Assembly (NCBI RefSeq): GCF_003667705.1
Contig: NZ_CP033019.1
Location: 1,550,001 to 1,614,000, forward strand
DNA from: Janthinobacterium agaricidamnosum
GTDB lineage: Bacteria; Pseudomonadota; Gammaproteobacteria; Burkholderiales; Burkholderiaceae_D
Direction of reading: 5' to 3'
DNA length: 64,000 bases
In this document: positions 36,283-42,632 of the stretch, one piece after another
Position numbering within the stretch: the first letter of the stretch is position 1
How the letters are laid out: every line of letters begins with the position of its first letter
The notes under the pieces: model-generated
The model's input: the letters and a program-made list of their open reading frames with translations, nothing else
What the model was told of the DNA's origin: nothing
Database searches by the model: none
Translations under genes and position numbers: made by a program

Positions 36283-36310
36283 AAAAAGCCCGGATCGCTC
36301 CGGGCTTTTT
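36283..36310. terminator. bidirectional intrinsic terminator between yaeQ and the XRE gene
   Basis: AAAAAGCCCGGA (36283-36294), loop TCGC, TCCGGGCTTTTT (36299-36310). The A- and T-runs serve both convergent genes. Confidence 0.94.
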
Positions 36311-36326
36311 GCATTGCGCCGCCGCT

Positions 36327-36875
36327 TTACGGGGCCGCGTCTTCGTCGTTGCTGACGATGACCAGCAACTGCGCCTGCTGCGCGCCAATGCTGCGCGTGC
36401 GGTGCGGAATCAGGGCGTTGAAATACACGGAGTCGCCCGTGTGCAACTGCACGGTTTCCTGGGGAAACTCGATTTCAATCGCGCCCTGGTGCACGAACAG
36501 GAATTCCTCGCCCGCATGTTCCTTGAAGGCGGAGGCGGCGAAATCGGCCGCCGGATACACCATGAAGGGCAGCATTTTCTTCGGTGCCACGCCGGCGGCG
36601 ATGCTGGCGAAATGCGGCAGCGGCGGCATCGCGCCCGCGCTGGCCGGATCGCCGGCGCGGGTGATGGTGACGGCCGCCTGCCGGTGGCTGTCGCTGAACA
36701 GCTGCTCCACGTCCACCTGCATCGCGTGCGACAGTTTCAGCGCCACGGCGATTGAGGGCACGCTCAGGCCCCGCTCCACCTTGGACAAGTAACTCTTCGT
36801 CAAGCCGCTTTTTTCCGCCAGCTGTTCCAGGGTCCAGCCCTTGTGTTTTCTCAGCAGTTTCAGACGCATAGCCAT
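36327..36875 (-). CDS. XRE-family regulator with C-terminal cupin domain
   Basis: The 182-residue regulator has an N-terminal helix-turn-helix (MRLKLLRKHKGWTLEQLAEK, SGLTKSYLSKVERGLSVPSI) and a C-terminal cupin sensor domain (EHAGEEFLFVHQGAIEIEF, LHTGDSVYFNALIPHRTRS). Members sense small ligands and repress or activate adjacent catabolic genes. ATG 36875 is supported by a minus-strand -10 TACAAT at 36908-36903, which puts transcription start about 20 bases before it. Upstream in-frame ATGs (36914, 36938) fall inside the promoter. It is divergent from the aldolase/DapA pair. Confidence 0.88.
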   Translation of the reverse strand: MAMRLKLLRKHKGWTLEQLAEKSGLTKSYLSKVERGLSVPSIAVALKLSHAMQVDVEQLFSDSHRQAAVTITRAGDPASAGAMPPLPHFASIAAGVAPKKMLPFMVYPAADFAASAFKEHAGEEFLFVHQGAIEIEFPQETVQLHTGDSVYFNALIPHRTRSIGAQQAQLLVIVSNDEDAAP

Positions 36876-36902
36876 GGTTGCATCGGTCGATTTAAAAAAA
36901 CT

Positions 36903-36939
36903 ATTGTACCTCATGACACAAAGTGTCCTAAAATACACT
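36903..36939. promoter_or_regulatory. overlapping divergent promoters with inverted-repeat operator
   Basis: GACAC (36915-36919) and GTGTC (36923-36927) form an inverted repeat with an AAA spacer. AGTGT (36922-36926) and ACACT (36935-36939) form a second that overlaps it. The minus -10 TACAAT (36908-36903) and a plus -10-like TAAAAT (36929-36934) flank the first repeat, so a protein bound here would cover both promoters. The adjacent XRE-cupin protein is the obvious candidate. Confidence 0.6.
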
Positions 36940-37016
36940 CAGTTTCCTTGGATTGGGTTGCGCGGCTGTTGCCGTGCATGCCGGGAAGCGTAGTCAGCAT
37001 GAGTGAAGGATCAACG

Positions 37017-37832
37017 ATGCAACACAATACTCAGTATGAAGCAGCGGCACCGGGCGCCAGCCTGGCCTTGTCGAAAGACGAACTGGTGGCCATCGCCGAG
37101 CGGCGCCTGGCCAGCGTCACGCAGGACAGTGCCTGGTCGGCGCGGCAAACCCTGGCGCTGTCCTGCCGCATCCTGTTCGATGGCGGACATGATTCCGGCC
37201 TGGCAGGGCAGATCAGCTGCCGTGGCGGCCAGGACGCCACGTTCTACACGCAACAGCTGGGCCTGGGCTTCGATGAAATCACGGCCAGCAATCTGCTCGA
37301 GGTCGACCATGACCTGCGTGTGGTGCACGGCGAGGGTATTCCCAACCCGGCCAACCGTTTCCACAGCTGGATCTACCGCCAGCGCCCGGACGTGGCCTGC
37401 ATCATCCACACGCATCCAACGCACGTGGCGGCGCTGTCGATGCTGGAGCAGCCGCTGCAGGTGTCGCACATGGATACCTGCCCCCTGTTCGACGATTGCG
37501 CCTTCCTGCCCTCGTGGCCGGGTGTGCCGGTAGGAAATGAAGAAGGCGAGATCATCGCCGGCGCCCTGGGCGACAAGCGCGCCATCCTGCTGGCCCATCA
37601 CGGCCAGCTGGTGGTGGGCCGCACGGTGGAAGAGGCGTGCATGCTGGCCTTGCTGATGGAACGGGCAGCCCGTTTGCAATTGCTGGCCATGGCGGCCGGC
37701 ACCATCCTGCCCTTGCCCCCGGCCCTTGCGCGCGAGGCGCACGACTGGATTTCCACGGCCCGGCGCGACACGGTGACCTTCGCCTATTACGCGCGGCGCG
37801 CCCTGCGCCAGCACGCCGACTGCCTGGCCTGA
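37017..37832 (+). CDS. class II aldolase/adducin family protein
   Basis: The 271-residue protein has the class II aldolase fold: AGQISCRGGQDATFYT, the zinc ligands in IIHTHPTHVAALSML, and AILLAHHGQLVVGRTVEEACM. It could be a sugar-phosphate aldolase, an epimerase, or a decarboxylase-like hydrolase. ATG 37017 has GAAGGA 6 bases upstream; earlier ATGs in frame overlap the divergent regulator. It is followed after 31 bases by a DapA-family gene, so two lyase-type enzymes probably act in one pathway. Confidence 0.88.
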   Translation: MQHNTQYEAAAPGASLALSKDELVAIAERRLASVTQDSAWSARQTLALSCRILFDGGHDSGLAGQISCRGGQDATFYTQQLGLGFDEITASNLLEVDHDLRVVHGEGIPNPANRFHSWIYRQRPDVACIIHTHPTHVAALSMLEQPLQVSHMDTCPLFDDCAFLPSWPGVPVGNEEGEIIAGALGDKRAILLAHHGQLVVGRTVEEACMLALLMERAARLQLLAMAAGTILPLPPALAREAHDWISTARRDTVTFAYYARRALRQHADCLA

Positions 37833-37863
37833 ACCACACACACTGATTAAAGGAAGGAACATC

Positions 37864-38751
37864 ATGCAGACACCATTTCACGGCATCATTGCCTACCCTG
37901 TCACCCCCTTCACGGCCGATGGCGGCGACGTCGACCTGCCGCGCCTGCAACAACTGATCGAGCGCCTGATCGCCGACGGCGTGCACAGCATCGCCCCGCT
38001 GGGCAGCACGGGCGAGAGCGCCTACCTGCAGGACGCGGAGTGGGAAGCCGTCGCCGCCACCTCGCTGGCCGCCGTCGCCAGGCGCGTGCCCACGGTGGTG
38101 GGCATTTCCGACCTGACCACGGCGGGCGCCATGCGCCGCGCCCGCTTTGCGGCAAAGCAGGGCGCCGACGCGGTGATGGTCTTGCCCGTGTCGTACTGGA
38201 AATTGAGCGAGGAAGAAATTGTGCGCCACGTGGCGCGCATCGGCGACGCCGTGGGCATTCCGATCATGCTGTACAACAATCCGGCCACCAGCGGCATCGA
38301 TATGTCGCCCGAGCTGATCGTGCGCATCTGGCGCGAGGTGCCGAATGTGACGATGGTCAAGGAAAGCACGGGCGACATCCAGCGCATGCACCGGCTGGCG
38401 CAGCTGAGCGGGGGAGCGTTGCCGTTCTACAACGGCAGCAATACCCTGGCCTTCGCCGCGCTGGCGGCCGGCGCCCGCGGCTGGTGCACGGCCGCGCCCA
38501 ACCTGCATGCGGGATTGCCGCTGGCCCTGTATGCGGCCGTGCAGGCGGGCGACCTGGCGCGGGCGCGTGAACTGTTCTTCCAGCAATTGCCATTGCTGCA
38601 ATGCCTGATGAAAGGGGGCTTGCCGCCAACCGTCAAGGCGGGGCTGGCGCTGCGGGGCTTTGATGTGGGTACGCCCCGCGCGCCGCTGCAGCCGCTGGAC
38701 GAGGCGGCCACGCGCGCGCTTGCCGCCGTGCTGGCCAGCCTCACGGCCTAA
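37864..38751 (+). CDS. dihydrodipicolinate synthase (DapA) family lyase
   Basis: The 295-residue TIM-barrel enzyme has LGSTGESAYL, IMLYNNPATSGIDM and the Schiff-base Lys in VTMVKESTGDIQRM. The family includes DHDPS, N-acetylneuraminate lyase, KDG aldolase and similar pyruvate-dependent lyases. Its operon with a class II aldolase and a cupin-type regulator argues for catabolism rather than lysine synthesis. ATG 37864 has AAGGAAGG upstream. It converges with and overlaps a DUF2807 gene by 4 bases. Confidence 0.88.
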   Translation: MQTPFHGIIAYPVTPFTADGGDVDLPRLQQLIERLIADGVHSIAPLGSTGESAYLQDAEWEAVAATSLAAVARRVPTVVGISDLTTAGAMRRARFAAKQGADAVMVLPVSYWKLSEEEIVRHVARIGDAVGIPIMLYNNPATSGIDMSPELIVRIWREVPNVTMVKESTGDIQRMHRLAQLSGGALPFYNGSNTLAFAALAAGARGWCTAAPNLHAGLPLALYAAVQAGDLARARELFFQQLPLLQCLMKGGLPPTVKAGLALRGFDVGTPRAPLQPLDEAATRALAAVLASLTA

Positions 38752-39533
38752 TTCGGCGCGGCACCCAGGCGCTTGATGCTGCTCGAACGCTGCATGCTGC
38801 GGCTGATGCGCGGGTCGCCGTAGTAGCTCACTTCGCCCGAACCGCCGATGCTGATGGTCAAGTCATCCTTGGCCCATACCTGCGCCTCGCCCGAGCCGCC
38901 GATGCTCACCTGCACGTCGCGCGCGGCCAGCTTGCCCGCCTGGATATTGCCCGAGCCGCCGATGGAGGCCGTCAGCTGCTCGGTCTTGCCGCTGGCCTTG
39001 AAGTTGCCGCTGCCGCCGATGGCCACGGACACCTGGCGGCTGTCGAGCTCGCGCGCGTTGATGGAGCCGGAACCGCCCACGTCGAAGCGCAGATTCTCGG
39101 CCCGCAAGCCCGTTGCCGTGATGTTGCCCGAGCCGCCCACGCTGACGCGCTCCACCTGGCGCGCCTGGATGACGATGGTCAGGCTGCTCTGGCGGAAATT
39201 CGCGTTGCGCTTGGCGGGGCGGATGCGCAGGGTGCCGTTTTCCACGGCTGTCTCGATCAGCGGCAGGATATTGTCGTCGGCTTCGATGGTGACGCTGTCC
39301 GTGTTGCCGATACGCAGCTCGACCGTGCCCGGCACGTTCAGCGCCACGCCATGGAAACTGCCCACTTCGCGCGTCTGTTTTTGCAGCTTGCCGCTGCCCT
39401 GGATGCTGTTGCCGGAAATCCAGTCCAGCGGCGAGGCCAGCGCCGGCGCGGCCGGCATGGCCAGTGCGCAGGCGGCCAGCAGCAGGGCGGTCGCGGCGCT
39501 GACGCGGCGGCGGTGGAAAAGTGTCGGTGTCAT
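38748..39533 (-). CDS. DUF2807 (GIN domain) secreted protein
   Basis: The 261-residue exported protein has a signal peptide (about 1-35, ending PALA) and the putative autotransporter-adhesin-like head GIN domain. The domain is a beta-helix of repeats with GGSGNI/GGSGSI turns recurring about every 20 residues (VGGSGNITA, VGGSGSINA, IGGSGNFKA, IGGSGNIQA, IGGSGEAQV, IGGSGEVSY). Function unknown; probably periplasmic or surface. ATG 39533 has GGGAG upstream. The stop overlaps the dapA-like stop on the other strand. Confidence 0.87.
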   Translation of the reverse strand: MTPTLFHRRRVSAATALLLAACALAMPAAPALASPLDWISGNSIQGSGKLQKQTREVGSFHGVALNVPGTVELRIGNTDSVTIEADDNILPLIETAVENGTLRIRPAKRNANFRQSSLTIVIQARQVERVSVGGSGNITATGLRAENLRFDVGGSGSINARELDSRQVSVAIGGSGNFKASGKTEQLTASIGGSGNIQAGKLAARDVQVSIGGSGEAQVWAKDDLTISIGGSGEVSYYGDPRISRSMQRSSSIKRLGAAPN

Positions 39534-39721
39534 TCTTGCTCCCTGTTTTGAATTGGACTGCAGCCATGGTATGCGAGCCTGCTGCGCCTGCGTAGCGCGT
39601 TGCGACAGACTGCGCCGGCAGCGGCATGGAATGCAGGAGGATGCGACAGGATGGCATGAGGTATCATGCCGGTATTGGACATACGACGAGGGGCACGCGC
39701 CGCTCACACTACTGGAATTAC

Positions 39722-40357
39722 ATGCTGATCATCACCATCAAACAGGGCAAGGAAAAGAGCTTGCTGGGCCAATCGTGGATTTACGCGTCCGCGATTGAAA
39801 AAGTCGAAGGCAAGCCGCAGGAAAAAATGAAGCCCGGCTCGACGGCCATCGTGCAGAGTTCTTCGAAACAATTTATCGCCCGCGCCGCCTACAATTCGAA
39901 GTCGCAGATCCGCGCGCGCATCTGGAGCTTCAAGGAAGACGAACCGGTCGACCACGCGCTGATCAAGCGCAGGGTCAAGGCCGCCATCGAGAAAAAACTG
40001 CCAGCCATCAAGAAGGCCGGCGAAAACCAGCTACTGACCCTGATCAAGGGTGAAGACGAGGGCTTGCCGGGCCTGGTGGTGCAACTGTTTGGCGGCGTGC
40101 AGGGCTATCTGATCTGCGAATTCAACGCCGGCGGCGTCGACGCGTGGAAAGTGGCCATCGTGCAATCGCTGATGGCGTCCACCGGCTGCGTGAACGTGTA
40201 TGAGCGCTGCGACGACCTGATGCGCAAGGGCGAAGGCTTGCCCCTGATCGACGGCGCCCTGGCCGGCGAAGAACCGCCCGATGAAGTCATGCTGACGGAC
40301 AACGGCGTGCGCTATGCGCTGGACCTCAAAACGGGGCACAAGAGCAAGTTCCGCTGA
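39722..40357 (+). CDS. RlmI-like protein lacking the methyltransferase domain
   Basis: The 211-residue protein aligns by motif with the first half of RlmI-type 23S rRNA m5C methyltransferases. The PUA domain is about residues 1-75 (KQGKEKSLLGQSWIYASAIEKVEG; QIRARIWSF), and the central EEHEHE-like domain runs to about 205 (LIKGEDEGLPGLVVQLF; VNVYERCDDLMRKGEGL). Full RlmI is about 396 residues. This one stops at DLKTGHKSKFR, exactly where GHKTGFxLDQR and the SAM-binding domain should begin. The stop is 33 bases before the IS, and a terminator arm follows, so the IS did not cause the truncation. It could be a remnant or a stand-alone RNA-binding protein. Confidence 0.7.
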   Translation: MLIITIKQGKEKSLLGQSWIYASAIEKVEGKPQEKMKPGSTAIVQSSSKQFIARAAYNSKSQIRARIWSFKEDEPVDHALIKRRVKAAIEKKLPAIKKAGENQLLTLIKGEDEGLPGLVVQLFGGVQGYLICEFNAGGVDAWKVAIVQSLMASTGCVNVYERCDDLMRKGEGLPLIDGALAGEEPPDEVMLTDNGVRYALDLKTGHKSKFR

Positions 40358-41235
40358 GAACGGCTGTTTGACATGAAAAGAACCGGCGTGTGAACTGACC
40401 CCACATAGTTGGACGGTTTAGTTTGCTGGGTCGCCCAGGGCTGAGTTCTGTATTGCACGGGACTCAGCCCTTTTAGCTTGAGCTTGATGCGGTCGTGATT
40501 ATAGTAGTGGATGTACTTTTTGATGCCGCGTTGTAGTTCATCGACGCTGCCGAACTTGTTCAGATAGAAGAACTCTGTCTTGAGCACAGCGAAGAAGCTT
40601 TCCATGGCCGCGTTGTCAAGACAGTTCCCTTTACGCGACATGCTCTGCACCACTTTTTTTTCTTGCAAGGCACGCTGATAAGCCGGCATTCGGTATTGCC
40701 AGCCTTGATCCGAATGCACGATGGGCCTCTCATCGTGCTTGAGCTTTTTCAAAGCCTTCCTGAGCATGCTGCCAACCAATGCGAACTCTGGATGCCTTGA
40801 GGTCTCAAATGCAATGATTTCGCCGTTGTACAAATCCATGACCGGCGAGAGTTACAGTTTCTCGCCGCGCACCTTGAACTCCGTCACATCGGTCACCCAT
40901 TTTTGATTGGCGCCATTGGCCTCGAAGCATCGCTTCAGGATATGCGGCGCTGCTTGTCCGACCTCTCCTTTGTACGACCGATACTTTTTGGGCCGCACCA
41001 GCGACTTGAGGCCGAGTTTGCGCATCAGGCTTTGAACGGTCTTGTGGTTGACCTTCTCGCCCAATTGTCTGATGGCCAAAGTGATGCGCCGGTAGCCATA
41101 CCGCCCCTTGTGGCGAGCATAGATGGCAGCGATCTGCTTCTTCAGTCCTGCATATTTGTCACATGCCTGGGCCGCTTTCTGCTGATAATAGAAGGTACTG
41201 CGTGGCATGCCAGCGAGCTCAAGCAATGCGCGCAA
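40312..41235 (-). pseudogene. IS3-family transposase OrfB, interrupted by a stop codon
   Basis: The DDE transposase contains WVTDVTEFK (first Asp), IVHSDQGWQY (second Asp) and DNAAMESFFAVLKTE (Glu), so the catalytic triad is present. An in-frame TAA at 40854-40852 falls between GEKL and LSPVMDLYNGE, where family members normally have Tyr. A single base change (TAC or TAT to TAA) separates it from an intact frame. The -1 frame joins upstream to orfA through KTQVVTELRQYFPLRALLELAGMP. At its end the frame has no stop inside the element and runs 26 codons into the flank, antisense to the RlmI-like gene. Confidence 0.85.
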
Positions 41236-41261
41236 CGGGAAATACTGCCTTAGCTCAGTAA

Positions 41262-41798
41262 CTACTTGCGTTTTTTGCGCATTGTCGTACTCTGCCGCTT
41301 CTGCGCTTGAGCTAAGGCTTCTAACTTTTTTAGGTAAGCTACCTCCATGCGCAATTGGTTGACCTCAGCGACCAATTCGTCGTGGGTGCGTTCCGCGGGA
41401 TCCGGAAGGGATTCGGACGGCTCTGTAGGTGGTAGTAAGGGCATTTGCTTGGGCTTTCCACGTGTGCGTGGCATCAGGGCTTCTAGACCACCGCTATGAT
41501 AGCAGCGCTCCCAATGACGGATGATGCCGCGATTGCGGATATTGAATACGGCGGCGACCTGCCAGCAAGACAAATCAGCGGACCACATATGCTGCAACAC
41601 AGAGAGCTTGAACGCTGCACTGTAATGGCTGAACTTTTTTACCAGACCGTCAATGCCATGCGCTGCATGCAATTTAATCCACAATCTCACAGTTGAATGA
41701 TGAAGATTGTGCTTGTCGGCAATCTGTTTATACCCCGCAGAACCGGACAAATATTGCTCGATAATGCTGAGCTTAAATTGCTCACTGTACTTCGACAT
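41262..41798 (-). CDS. IS3-family transposase OrfA
   Basis: The 178-residue DNA-binding subunit has two helix-turn-helix units (FKLSIIEQYLSGSAGYKQIADKHNLHHSTVRLWIKLH; then FKLSVLQHMWSADLSCWQVAAVFNIR) and a Leu-zipper-like end (ELVAEVNQLRMEVAYLKKLEAL), as in IS150-type OrfA. It ends at MRKKRK-stop, overlapping the AAAAAAC slip site. ATG 41798 has GGGG just upstream, but this lies inside a perfect hairpin. Confidence 0.9.
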   Translation of the reverse strand: MSKYSEQFKLSIIEQYLSGSAGYKQIADKHNLHHSTVRLWIKLHAAHGIDGLVKKFSHYSAAFKLSVLQHMWSADLSCWQVAAVFNIRNRGIIRHWERCYHSGGLEALMPRTRGKPKQMPLLPPTEPSESLPDPAERTHDELVAEVNQLRMEVAYLKKLEALAQAQKRQSTTMRKKRK

Positions 41799-41802
41799 GA
41801 AA

Positions 41803-41835
41803 AACCCCAAAAGTTGGTGTCCAACTTTTGGGGTT
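41803..41835. repeat. 15-bp perfect hairpin covering the orfA ribosome site
   Basis: AACCCCAAAAGTTGG (41803-41817) is the exact complement of CCAACTTTTGGGGTT (41821-41835), with a TGT loop. It overlaps the inner part of the IS right end. In a transcript entering from outside, the hairpin would hide the orfA GGGG, which is a known way for insertion sequences to limit read-in expression. Confidence 0.85.
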
Positions 41836-41846
41836 CAGTTCAGTGA

Positions 41847-41857
41847 GCCGGTTTTTT
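41847..41857. terminator. right half of an IS-split bidirectional terminator
   Basis: GCCGGTT (41847-41853) with T-run to 41857 is the mate of AACCGGC at 40381-40387 (preceded by AAAAG). Without the IS and one GTG copy, the arms sit around a GTGA loop. The rebuilt terminator ends the RlmI-like gene on one strand and higA on the other. Confidence 0.85.
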
Positions 41858-41863
41858 ATTGGA

Positions 41864-42289
41864 TTACGCAATAAAAACACTGGGAGGGACGTCGAATCGT
41901 TGTGCCAGGGCCTTGATTTGCCGCACATTCAGATCCCGCTTGCCGTTGAGCACTTCAGAGACGACGCCTTGGGTGCCGACTTCCGGTACGTCGGACTGTG
42001 TCAGTGCATGTTGTTCCATTAACTGGCGCAGCGTGGCCGCAGGCGAAACAGGGGCAGCCGGGAAATGCTCCTGATCGTAATCGGCTATCAACCGGCCGAT
42101 ACTGTCAACCAACCCCGCCAACGGGTGTTTTTCATCGGCCGCCCCCGCGTCCAATAGCTGATGCAATACGCTGACAGCTTGTTCATAAGCGGGCGCATCA
42201 GGAATCGCCTGCAGAGGGACCAGTTTGGACAAGGCCTGATAGTGGACAGTGATTTCTGTAATCATCTCACGATGCATCAAGGTTTCCAT
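41864..42289 (-). CDS. higA: HigA-type antitoxin (XRE family)
   Basis: The 141-residue antitoxin has an N-terminal toxin-binding part (about 1-80) and a C-terminal XRE helix-turn-helix (TLRQLMEQHALTQSDVPEVG, VVSEVLNGKRDLNVRQIKALAQRF). It neutralises HigB and represses the operon. ATG 42289 has AGGAG 8 bases upstream and overlaps the toxin gene by 23 bases, which sets the toxin-first order typical of higBA. Its transcript ends at the terminator that the IS has disrupted. Confidence 0.92.
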   Translation of the reverse strand: METLMHREMITEITVHYQALSKLVPLQAIPDAPAYEQAVSVLHQLLDAGAADEKHPLAGLVDSIGRLIADYDQEHFPAAPVSPAATLRQLMEQHALTQSDVPEVGTQGVVSEVLNGKRDLNVRQIKALAQRFDVPPSVFIA

Positions 42290-42557
42290 GCGTCGTACTC
42301 CTGTGCGTCAACACTTCCCGGATGAACAGCAATTGGCGATTGAAGTGAATGGCCGCAATGATCCGGTACTTGTTACCGCCAATATTAAAAACATAGTAAT
42401 CACCGACGCGATCCGTGGCGTTAAATATCGACTTCAGCACGGCGAAATTGGCAAAAGGCCGCGATTCGATGATCTTGCGCCATGCCTGCATGGGCTCGCC
42501 CGCCAGGGGATGTTTCCTGGCGAAATCGATCAAAGCCTTGTTGGCGACGATGCGCAT
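42267..42557 (-). CDS. higB: HigB-type mRNA interferase toxin
   Basis: The 96-residue RelE-fold toxin matches the HigB family (PF09907-like): KALIDFARKHPLAGEPMQAWRKIIE, VLKSIFNATDRVGDYYVFNIGGNKYRIIAA, LFIREVLTH. It cleaves translated mRNA. ATG 42557 lies about 34 bases from the predicted transcription start. The gene precedes and overlaps higA. The module sits between an IS and a cytochrome operon and uses fewer GC codons than its neighbours, so it was probably acquired. Confidence 0.92.
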   Translation of the reverse strand: MRIVANKALIDFARKHPLAGEPMQAWRKIIESRPFANFAVLKSIFNATDRVGDYYVFNIGGNKYRIIAAIHFNRQLLFIREVLTHRSTTHGNLDAS

Positions 42558-42597
42558 ATGCCGAAGCGATGCCGTGACGAAGCGATATCATGAGCGC

Positions 42598-42626
42598 AGA
42601 TTATCTCAATTTGAGATAATCGTCAA
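42598..42626 (-). promoter_or_regulatory. higBA promoter with perfect palindromic operator
   Basis: GATTATCTCAA (42599-42609) and TTGAGATAATC (42611-42621) are perfect 11-base arms around one T. On the minus strand a -35 TTGACG (42626-42621) and a -10 TAATCT (42603-42598) are spaced by exactly 17 bases, and the palindrome fills the spacer. This is the expected layout for autorepression by HigA. Confidence 0.85.
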
Positions 42627-42632
42627 ACGGCA

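Larger units (their letters stand above)
40391..41842 (-). mobile_element. IS3-family (IS150-like) insertion sequence, degenerate
   Basis: The 1452-base element has terminal inverted repeats at 40391-40414 and 41819-41842. Both ends begin TGAACTGA and the inner parts share GTTGGAC (20 of 24 positions match). It is flanked by a 3-base duplication GTG (40388-40390, 41843-41845). It encodes orfA and orfB on the minus strand with an AAAAAAC slippery site (41276-41270) before the orfA stop, the standard -1 frameshift arrangement. orfB carries a nonsense codon, so the copy should be unable to move itself. It split the loop of an intrinsic terminator. Confidence 0.93.

Noticed and set aside
37864..38751. 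DapA-family gene as the lysine-pathway dapA
   Set aside because: It sits in an operon with a class II aldolase under a cupin-type regulator, not with lysine or cell-wall genes, and family motifs alone cannot separate the lyase types.
38748..39533. GGSG repeats of the DUF2807 gene as a DNA repeat or CRISPR-like array
   Set aside because: The periodicity is in the protein (beta-helix turns); the DNA units are divergent and in frame.
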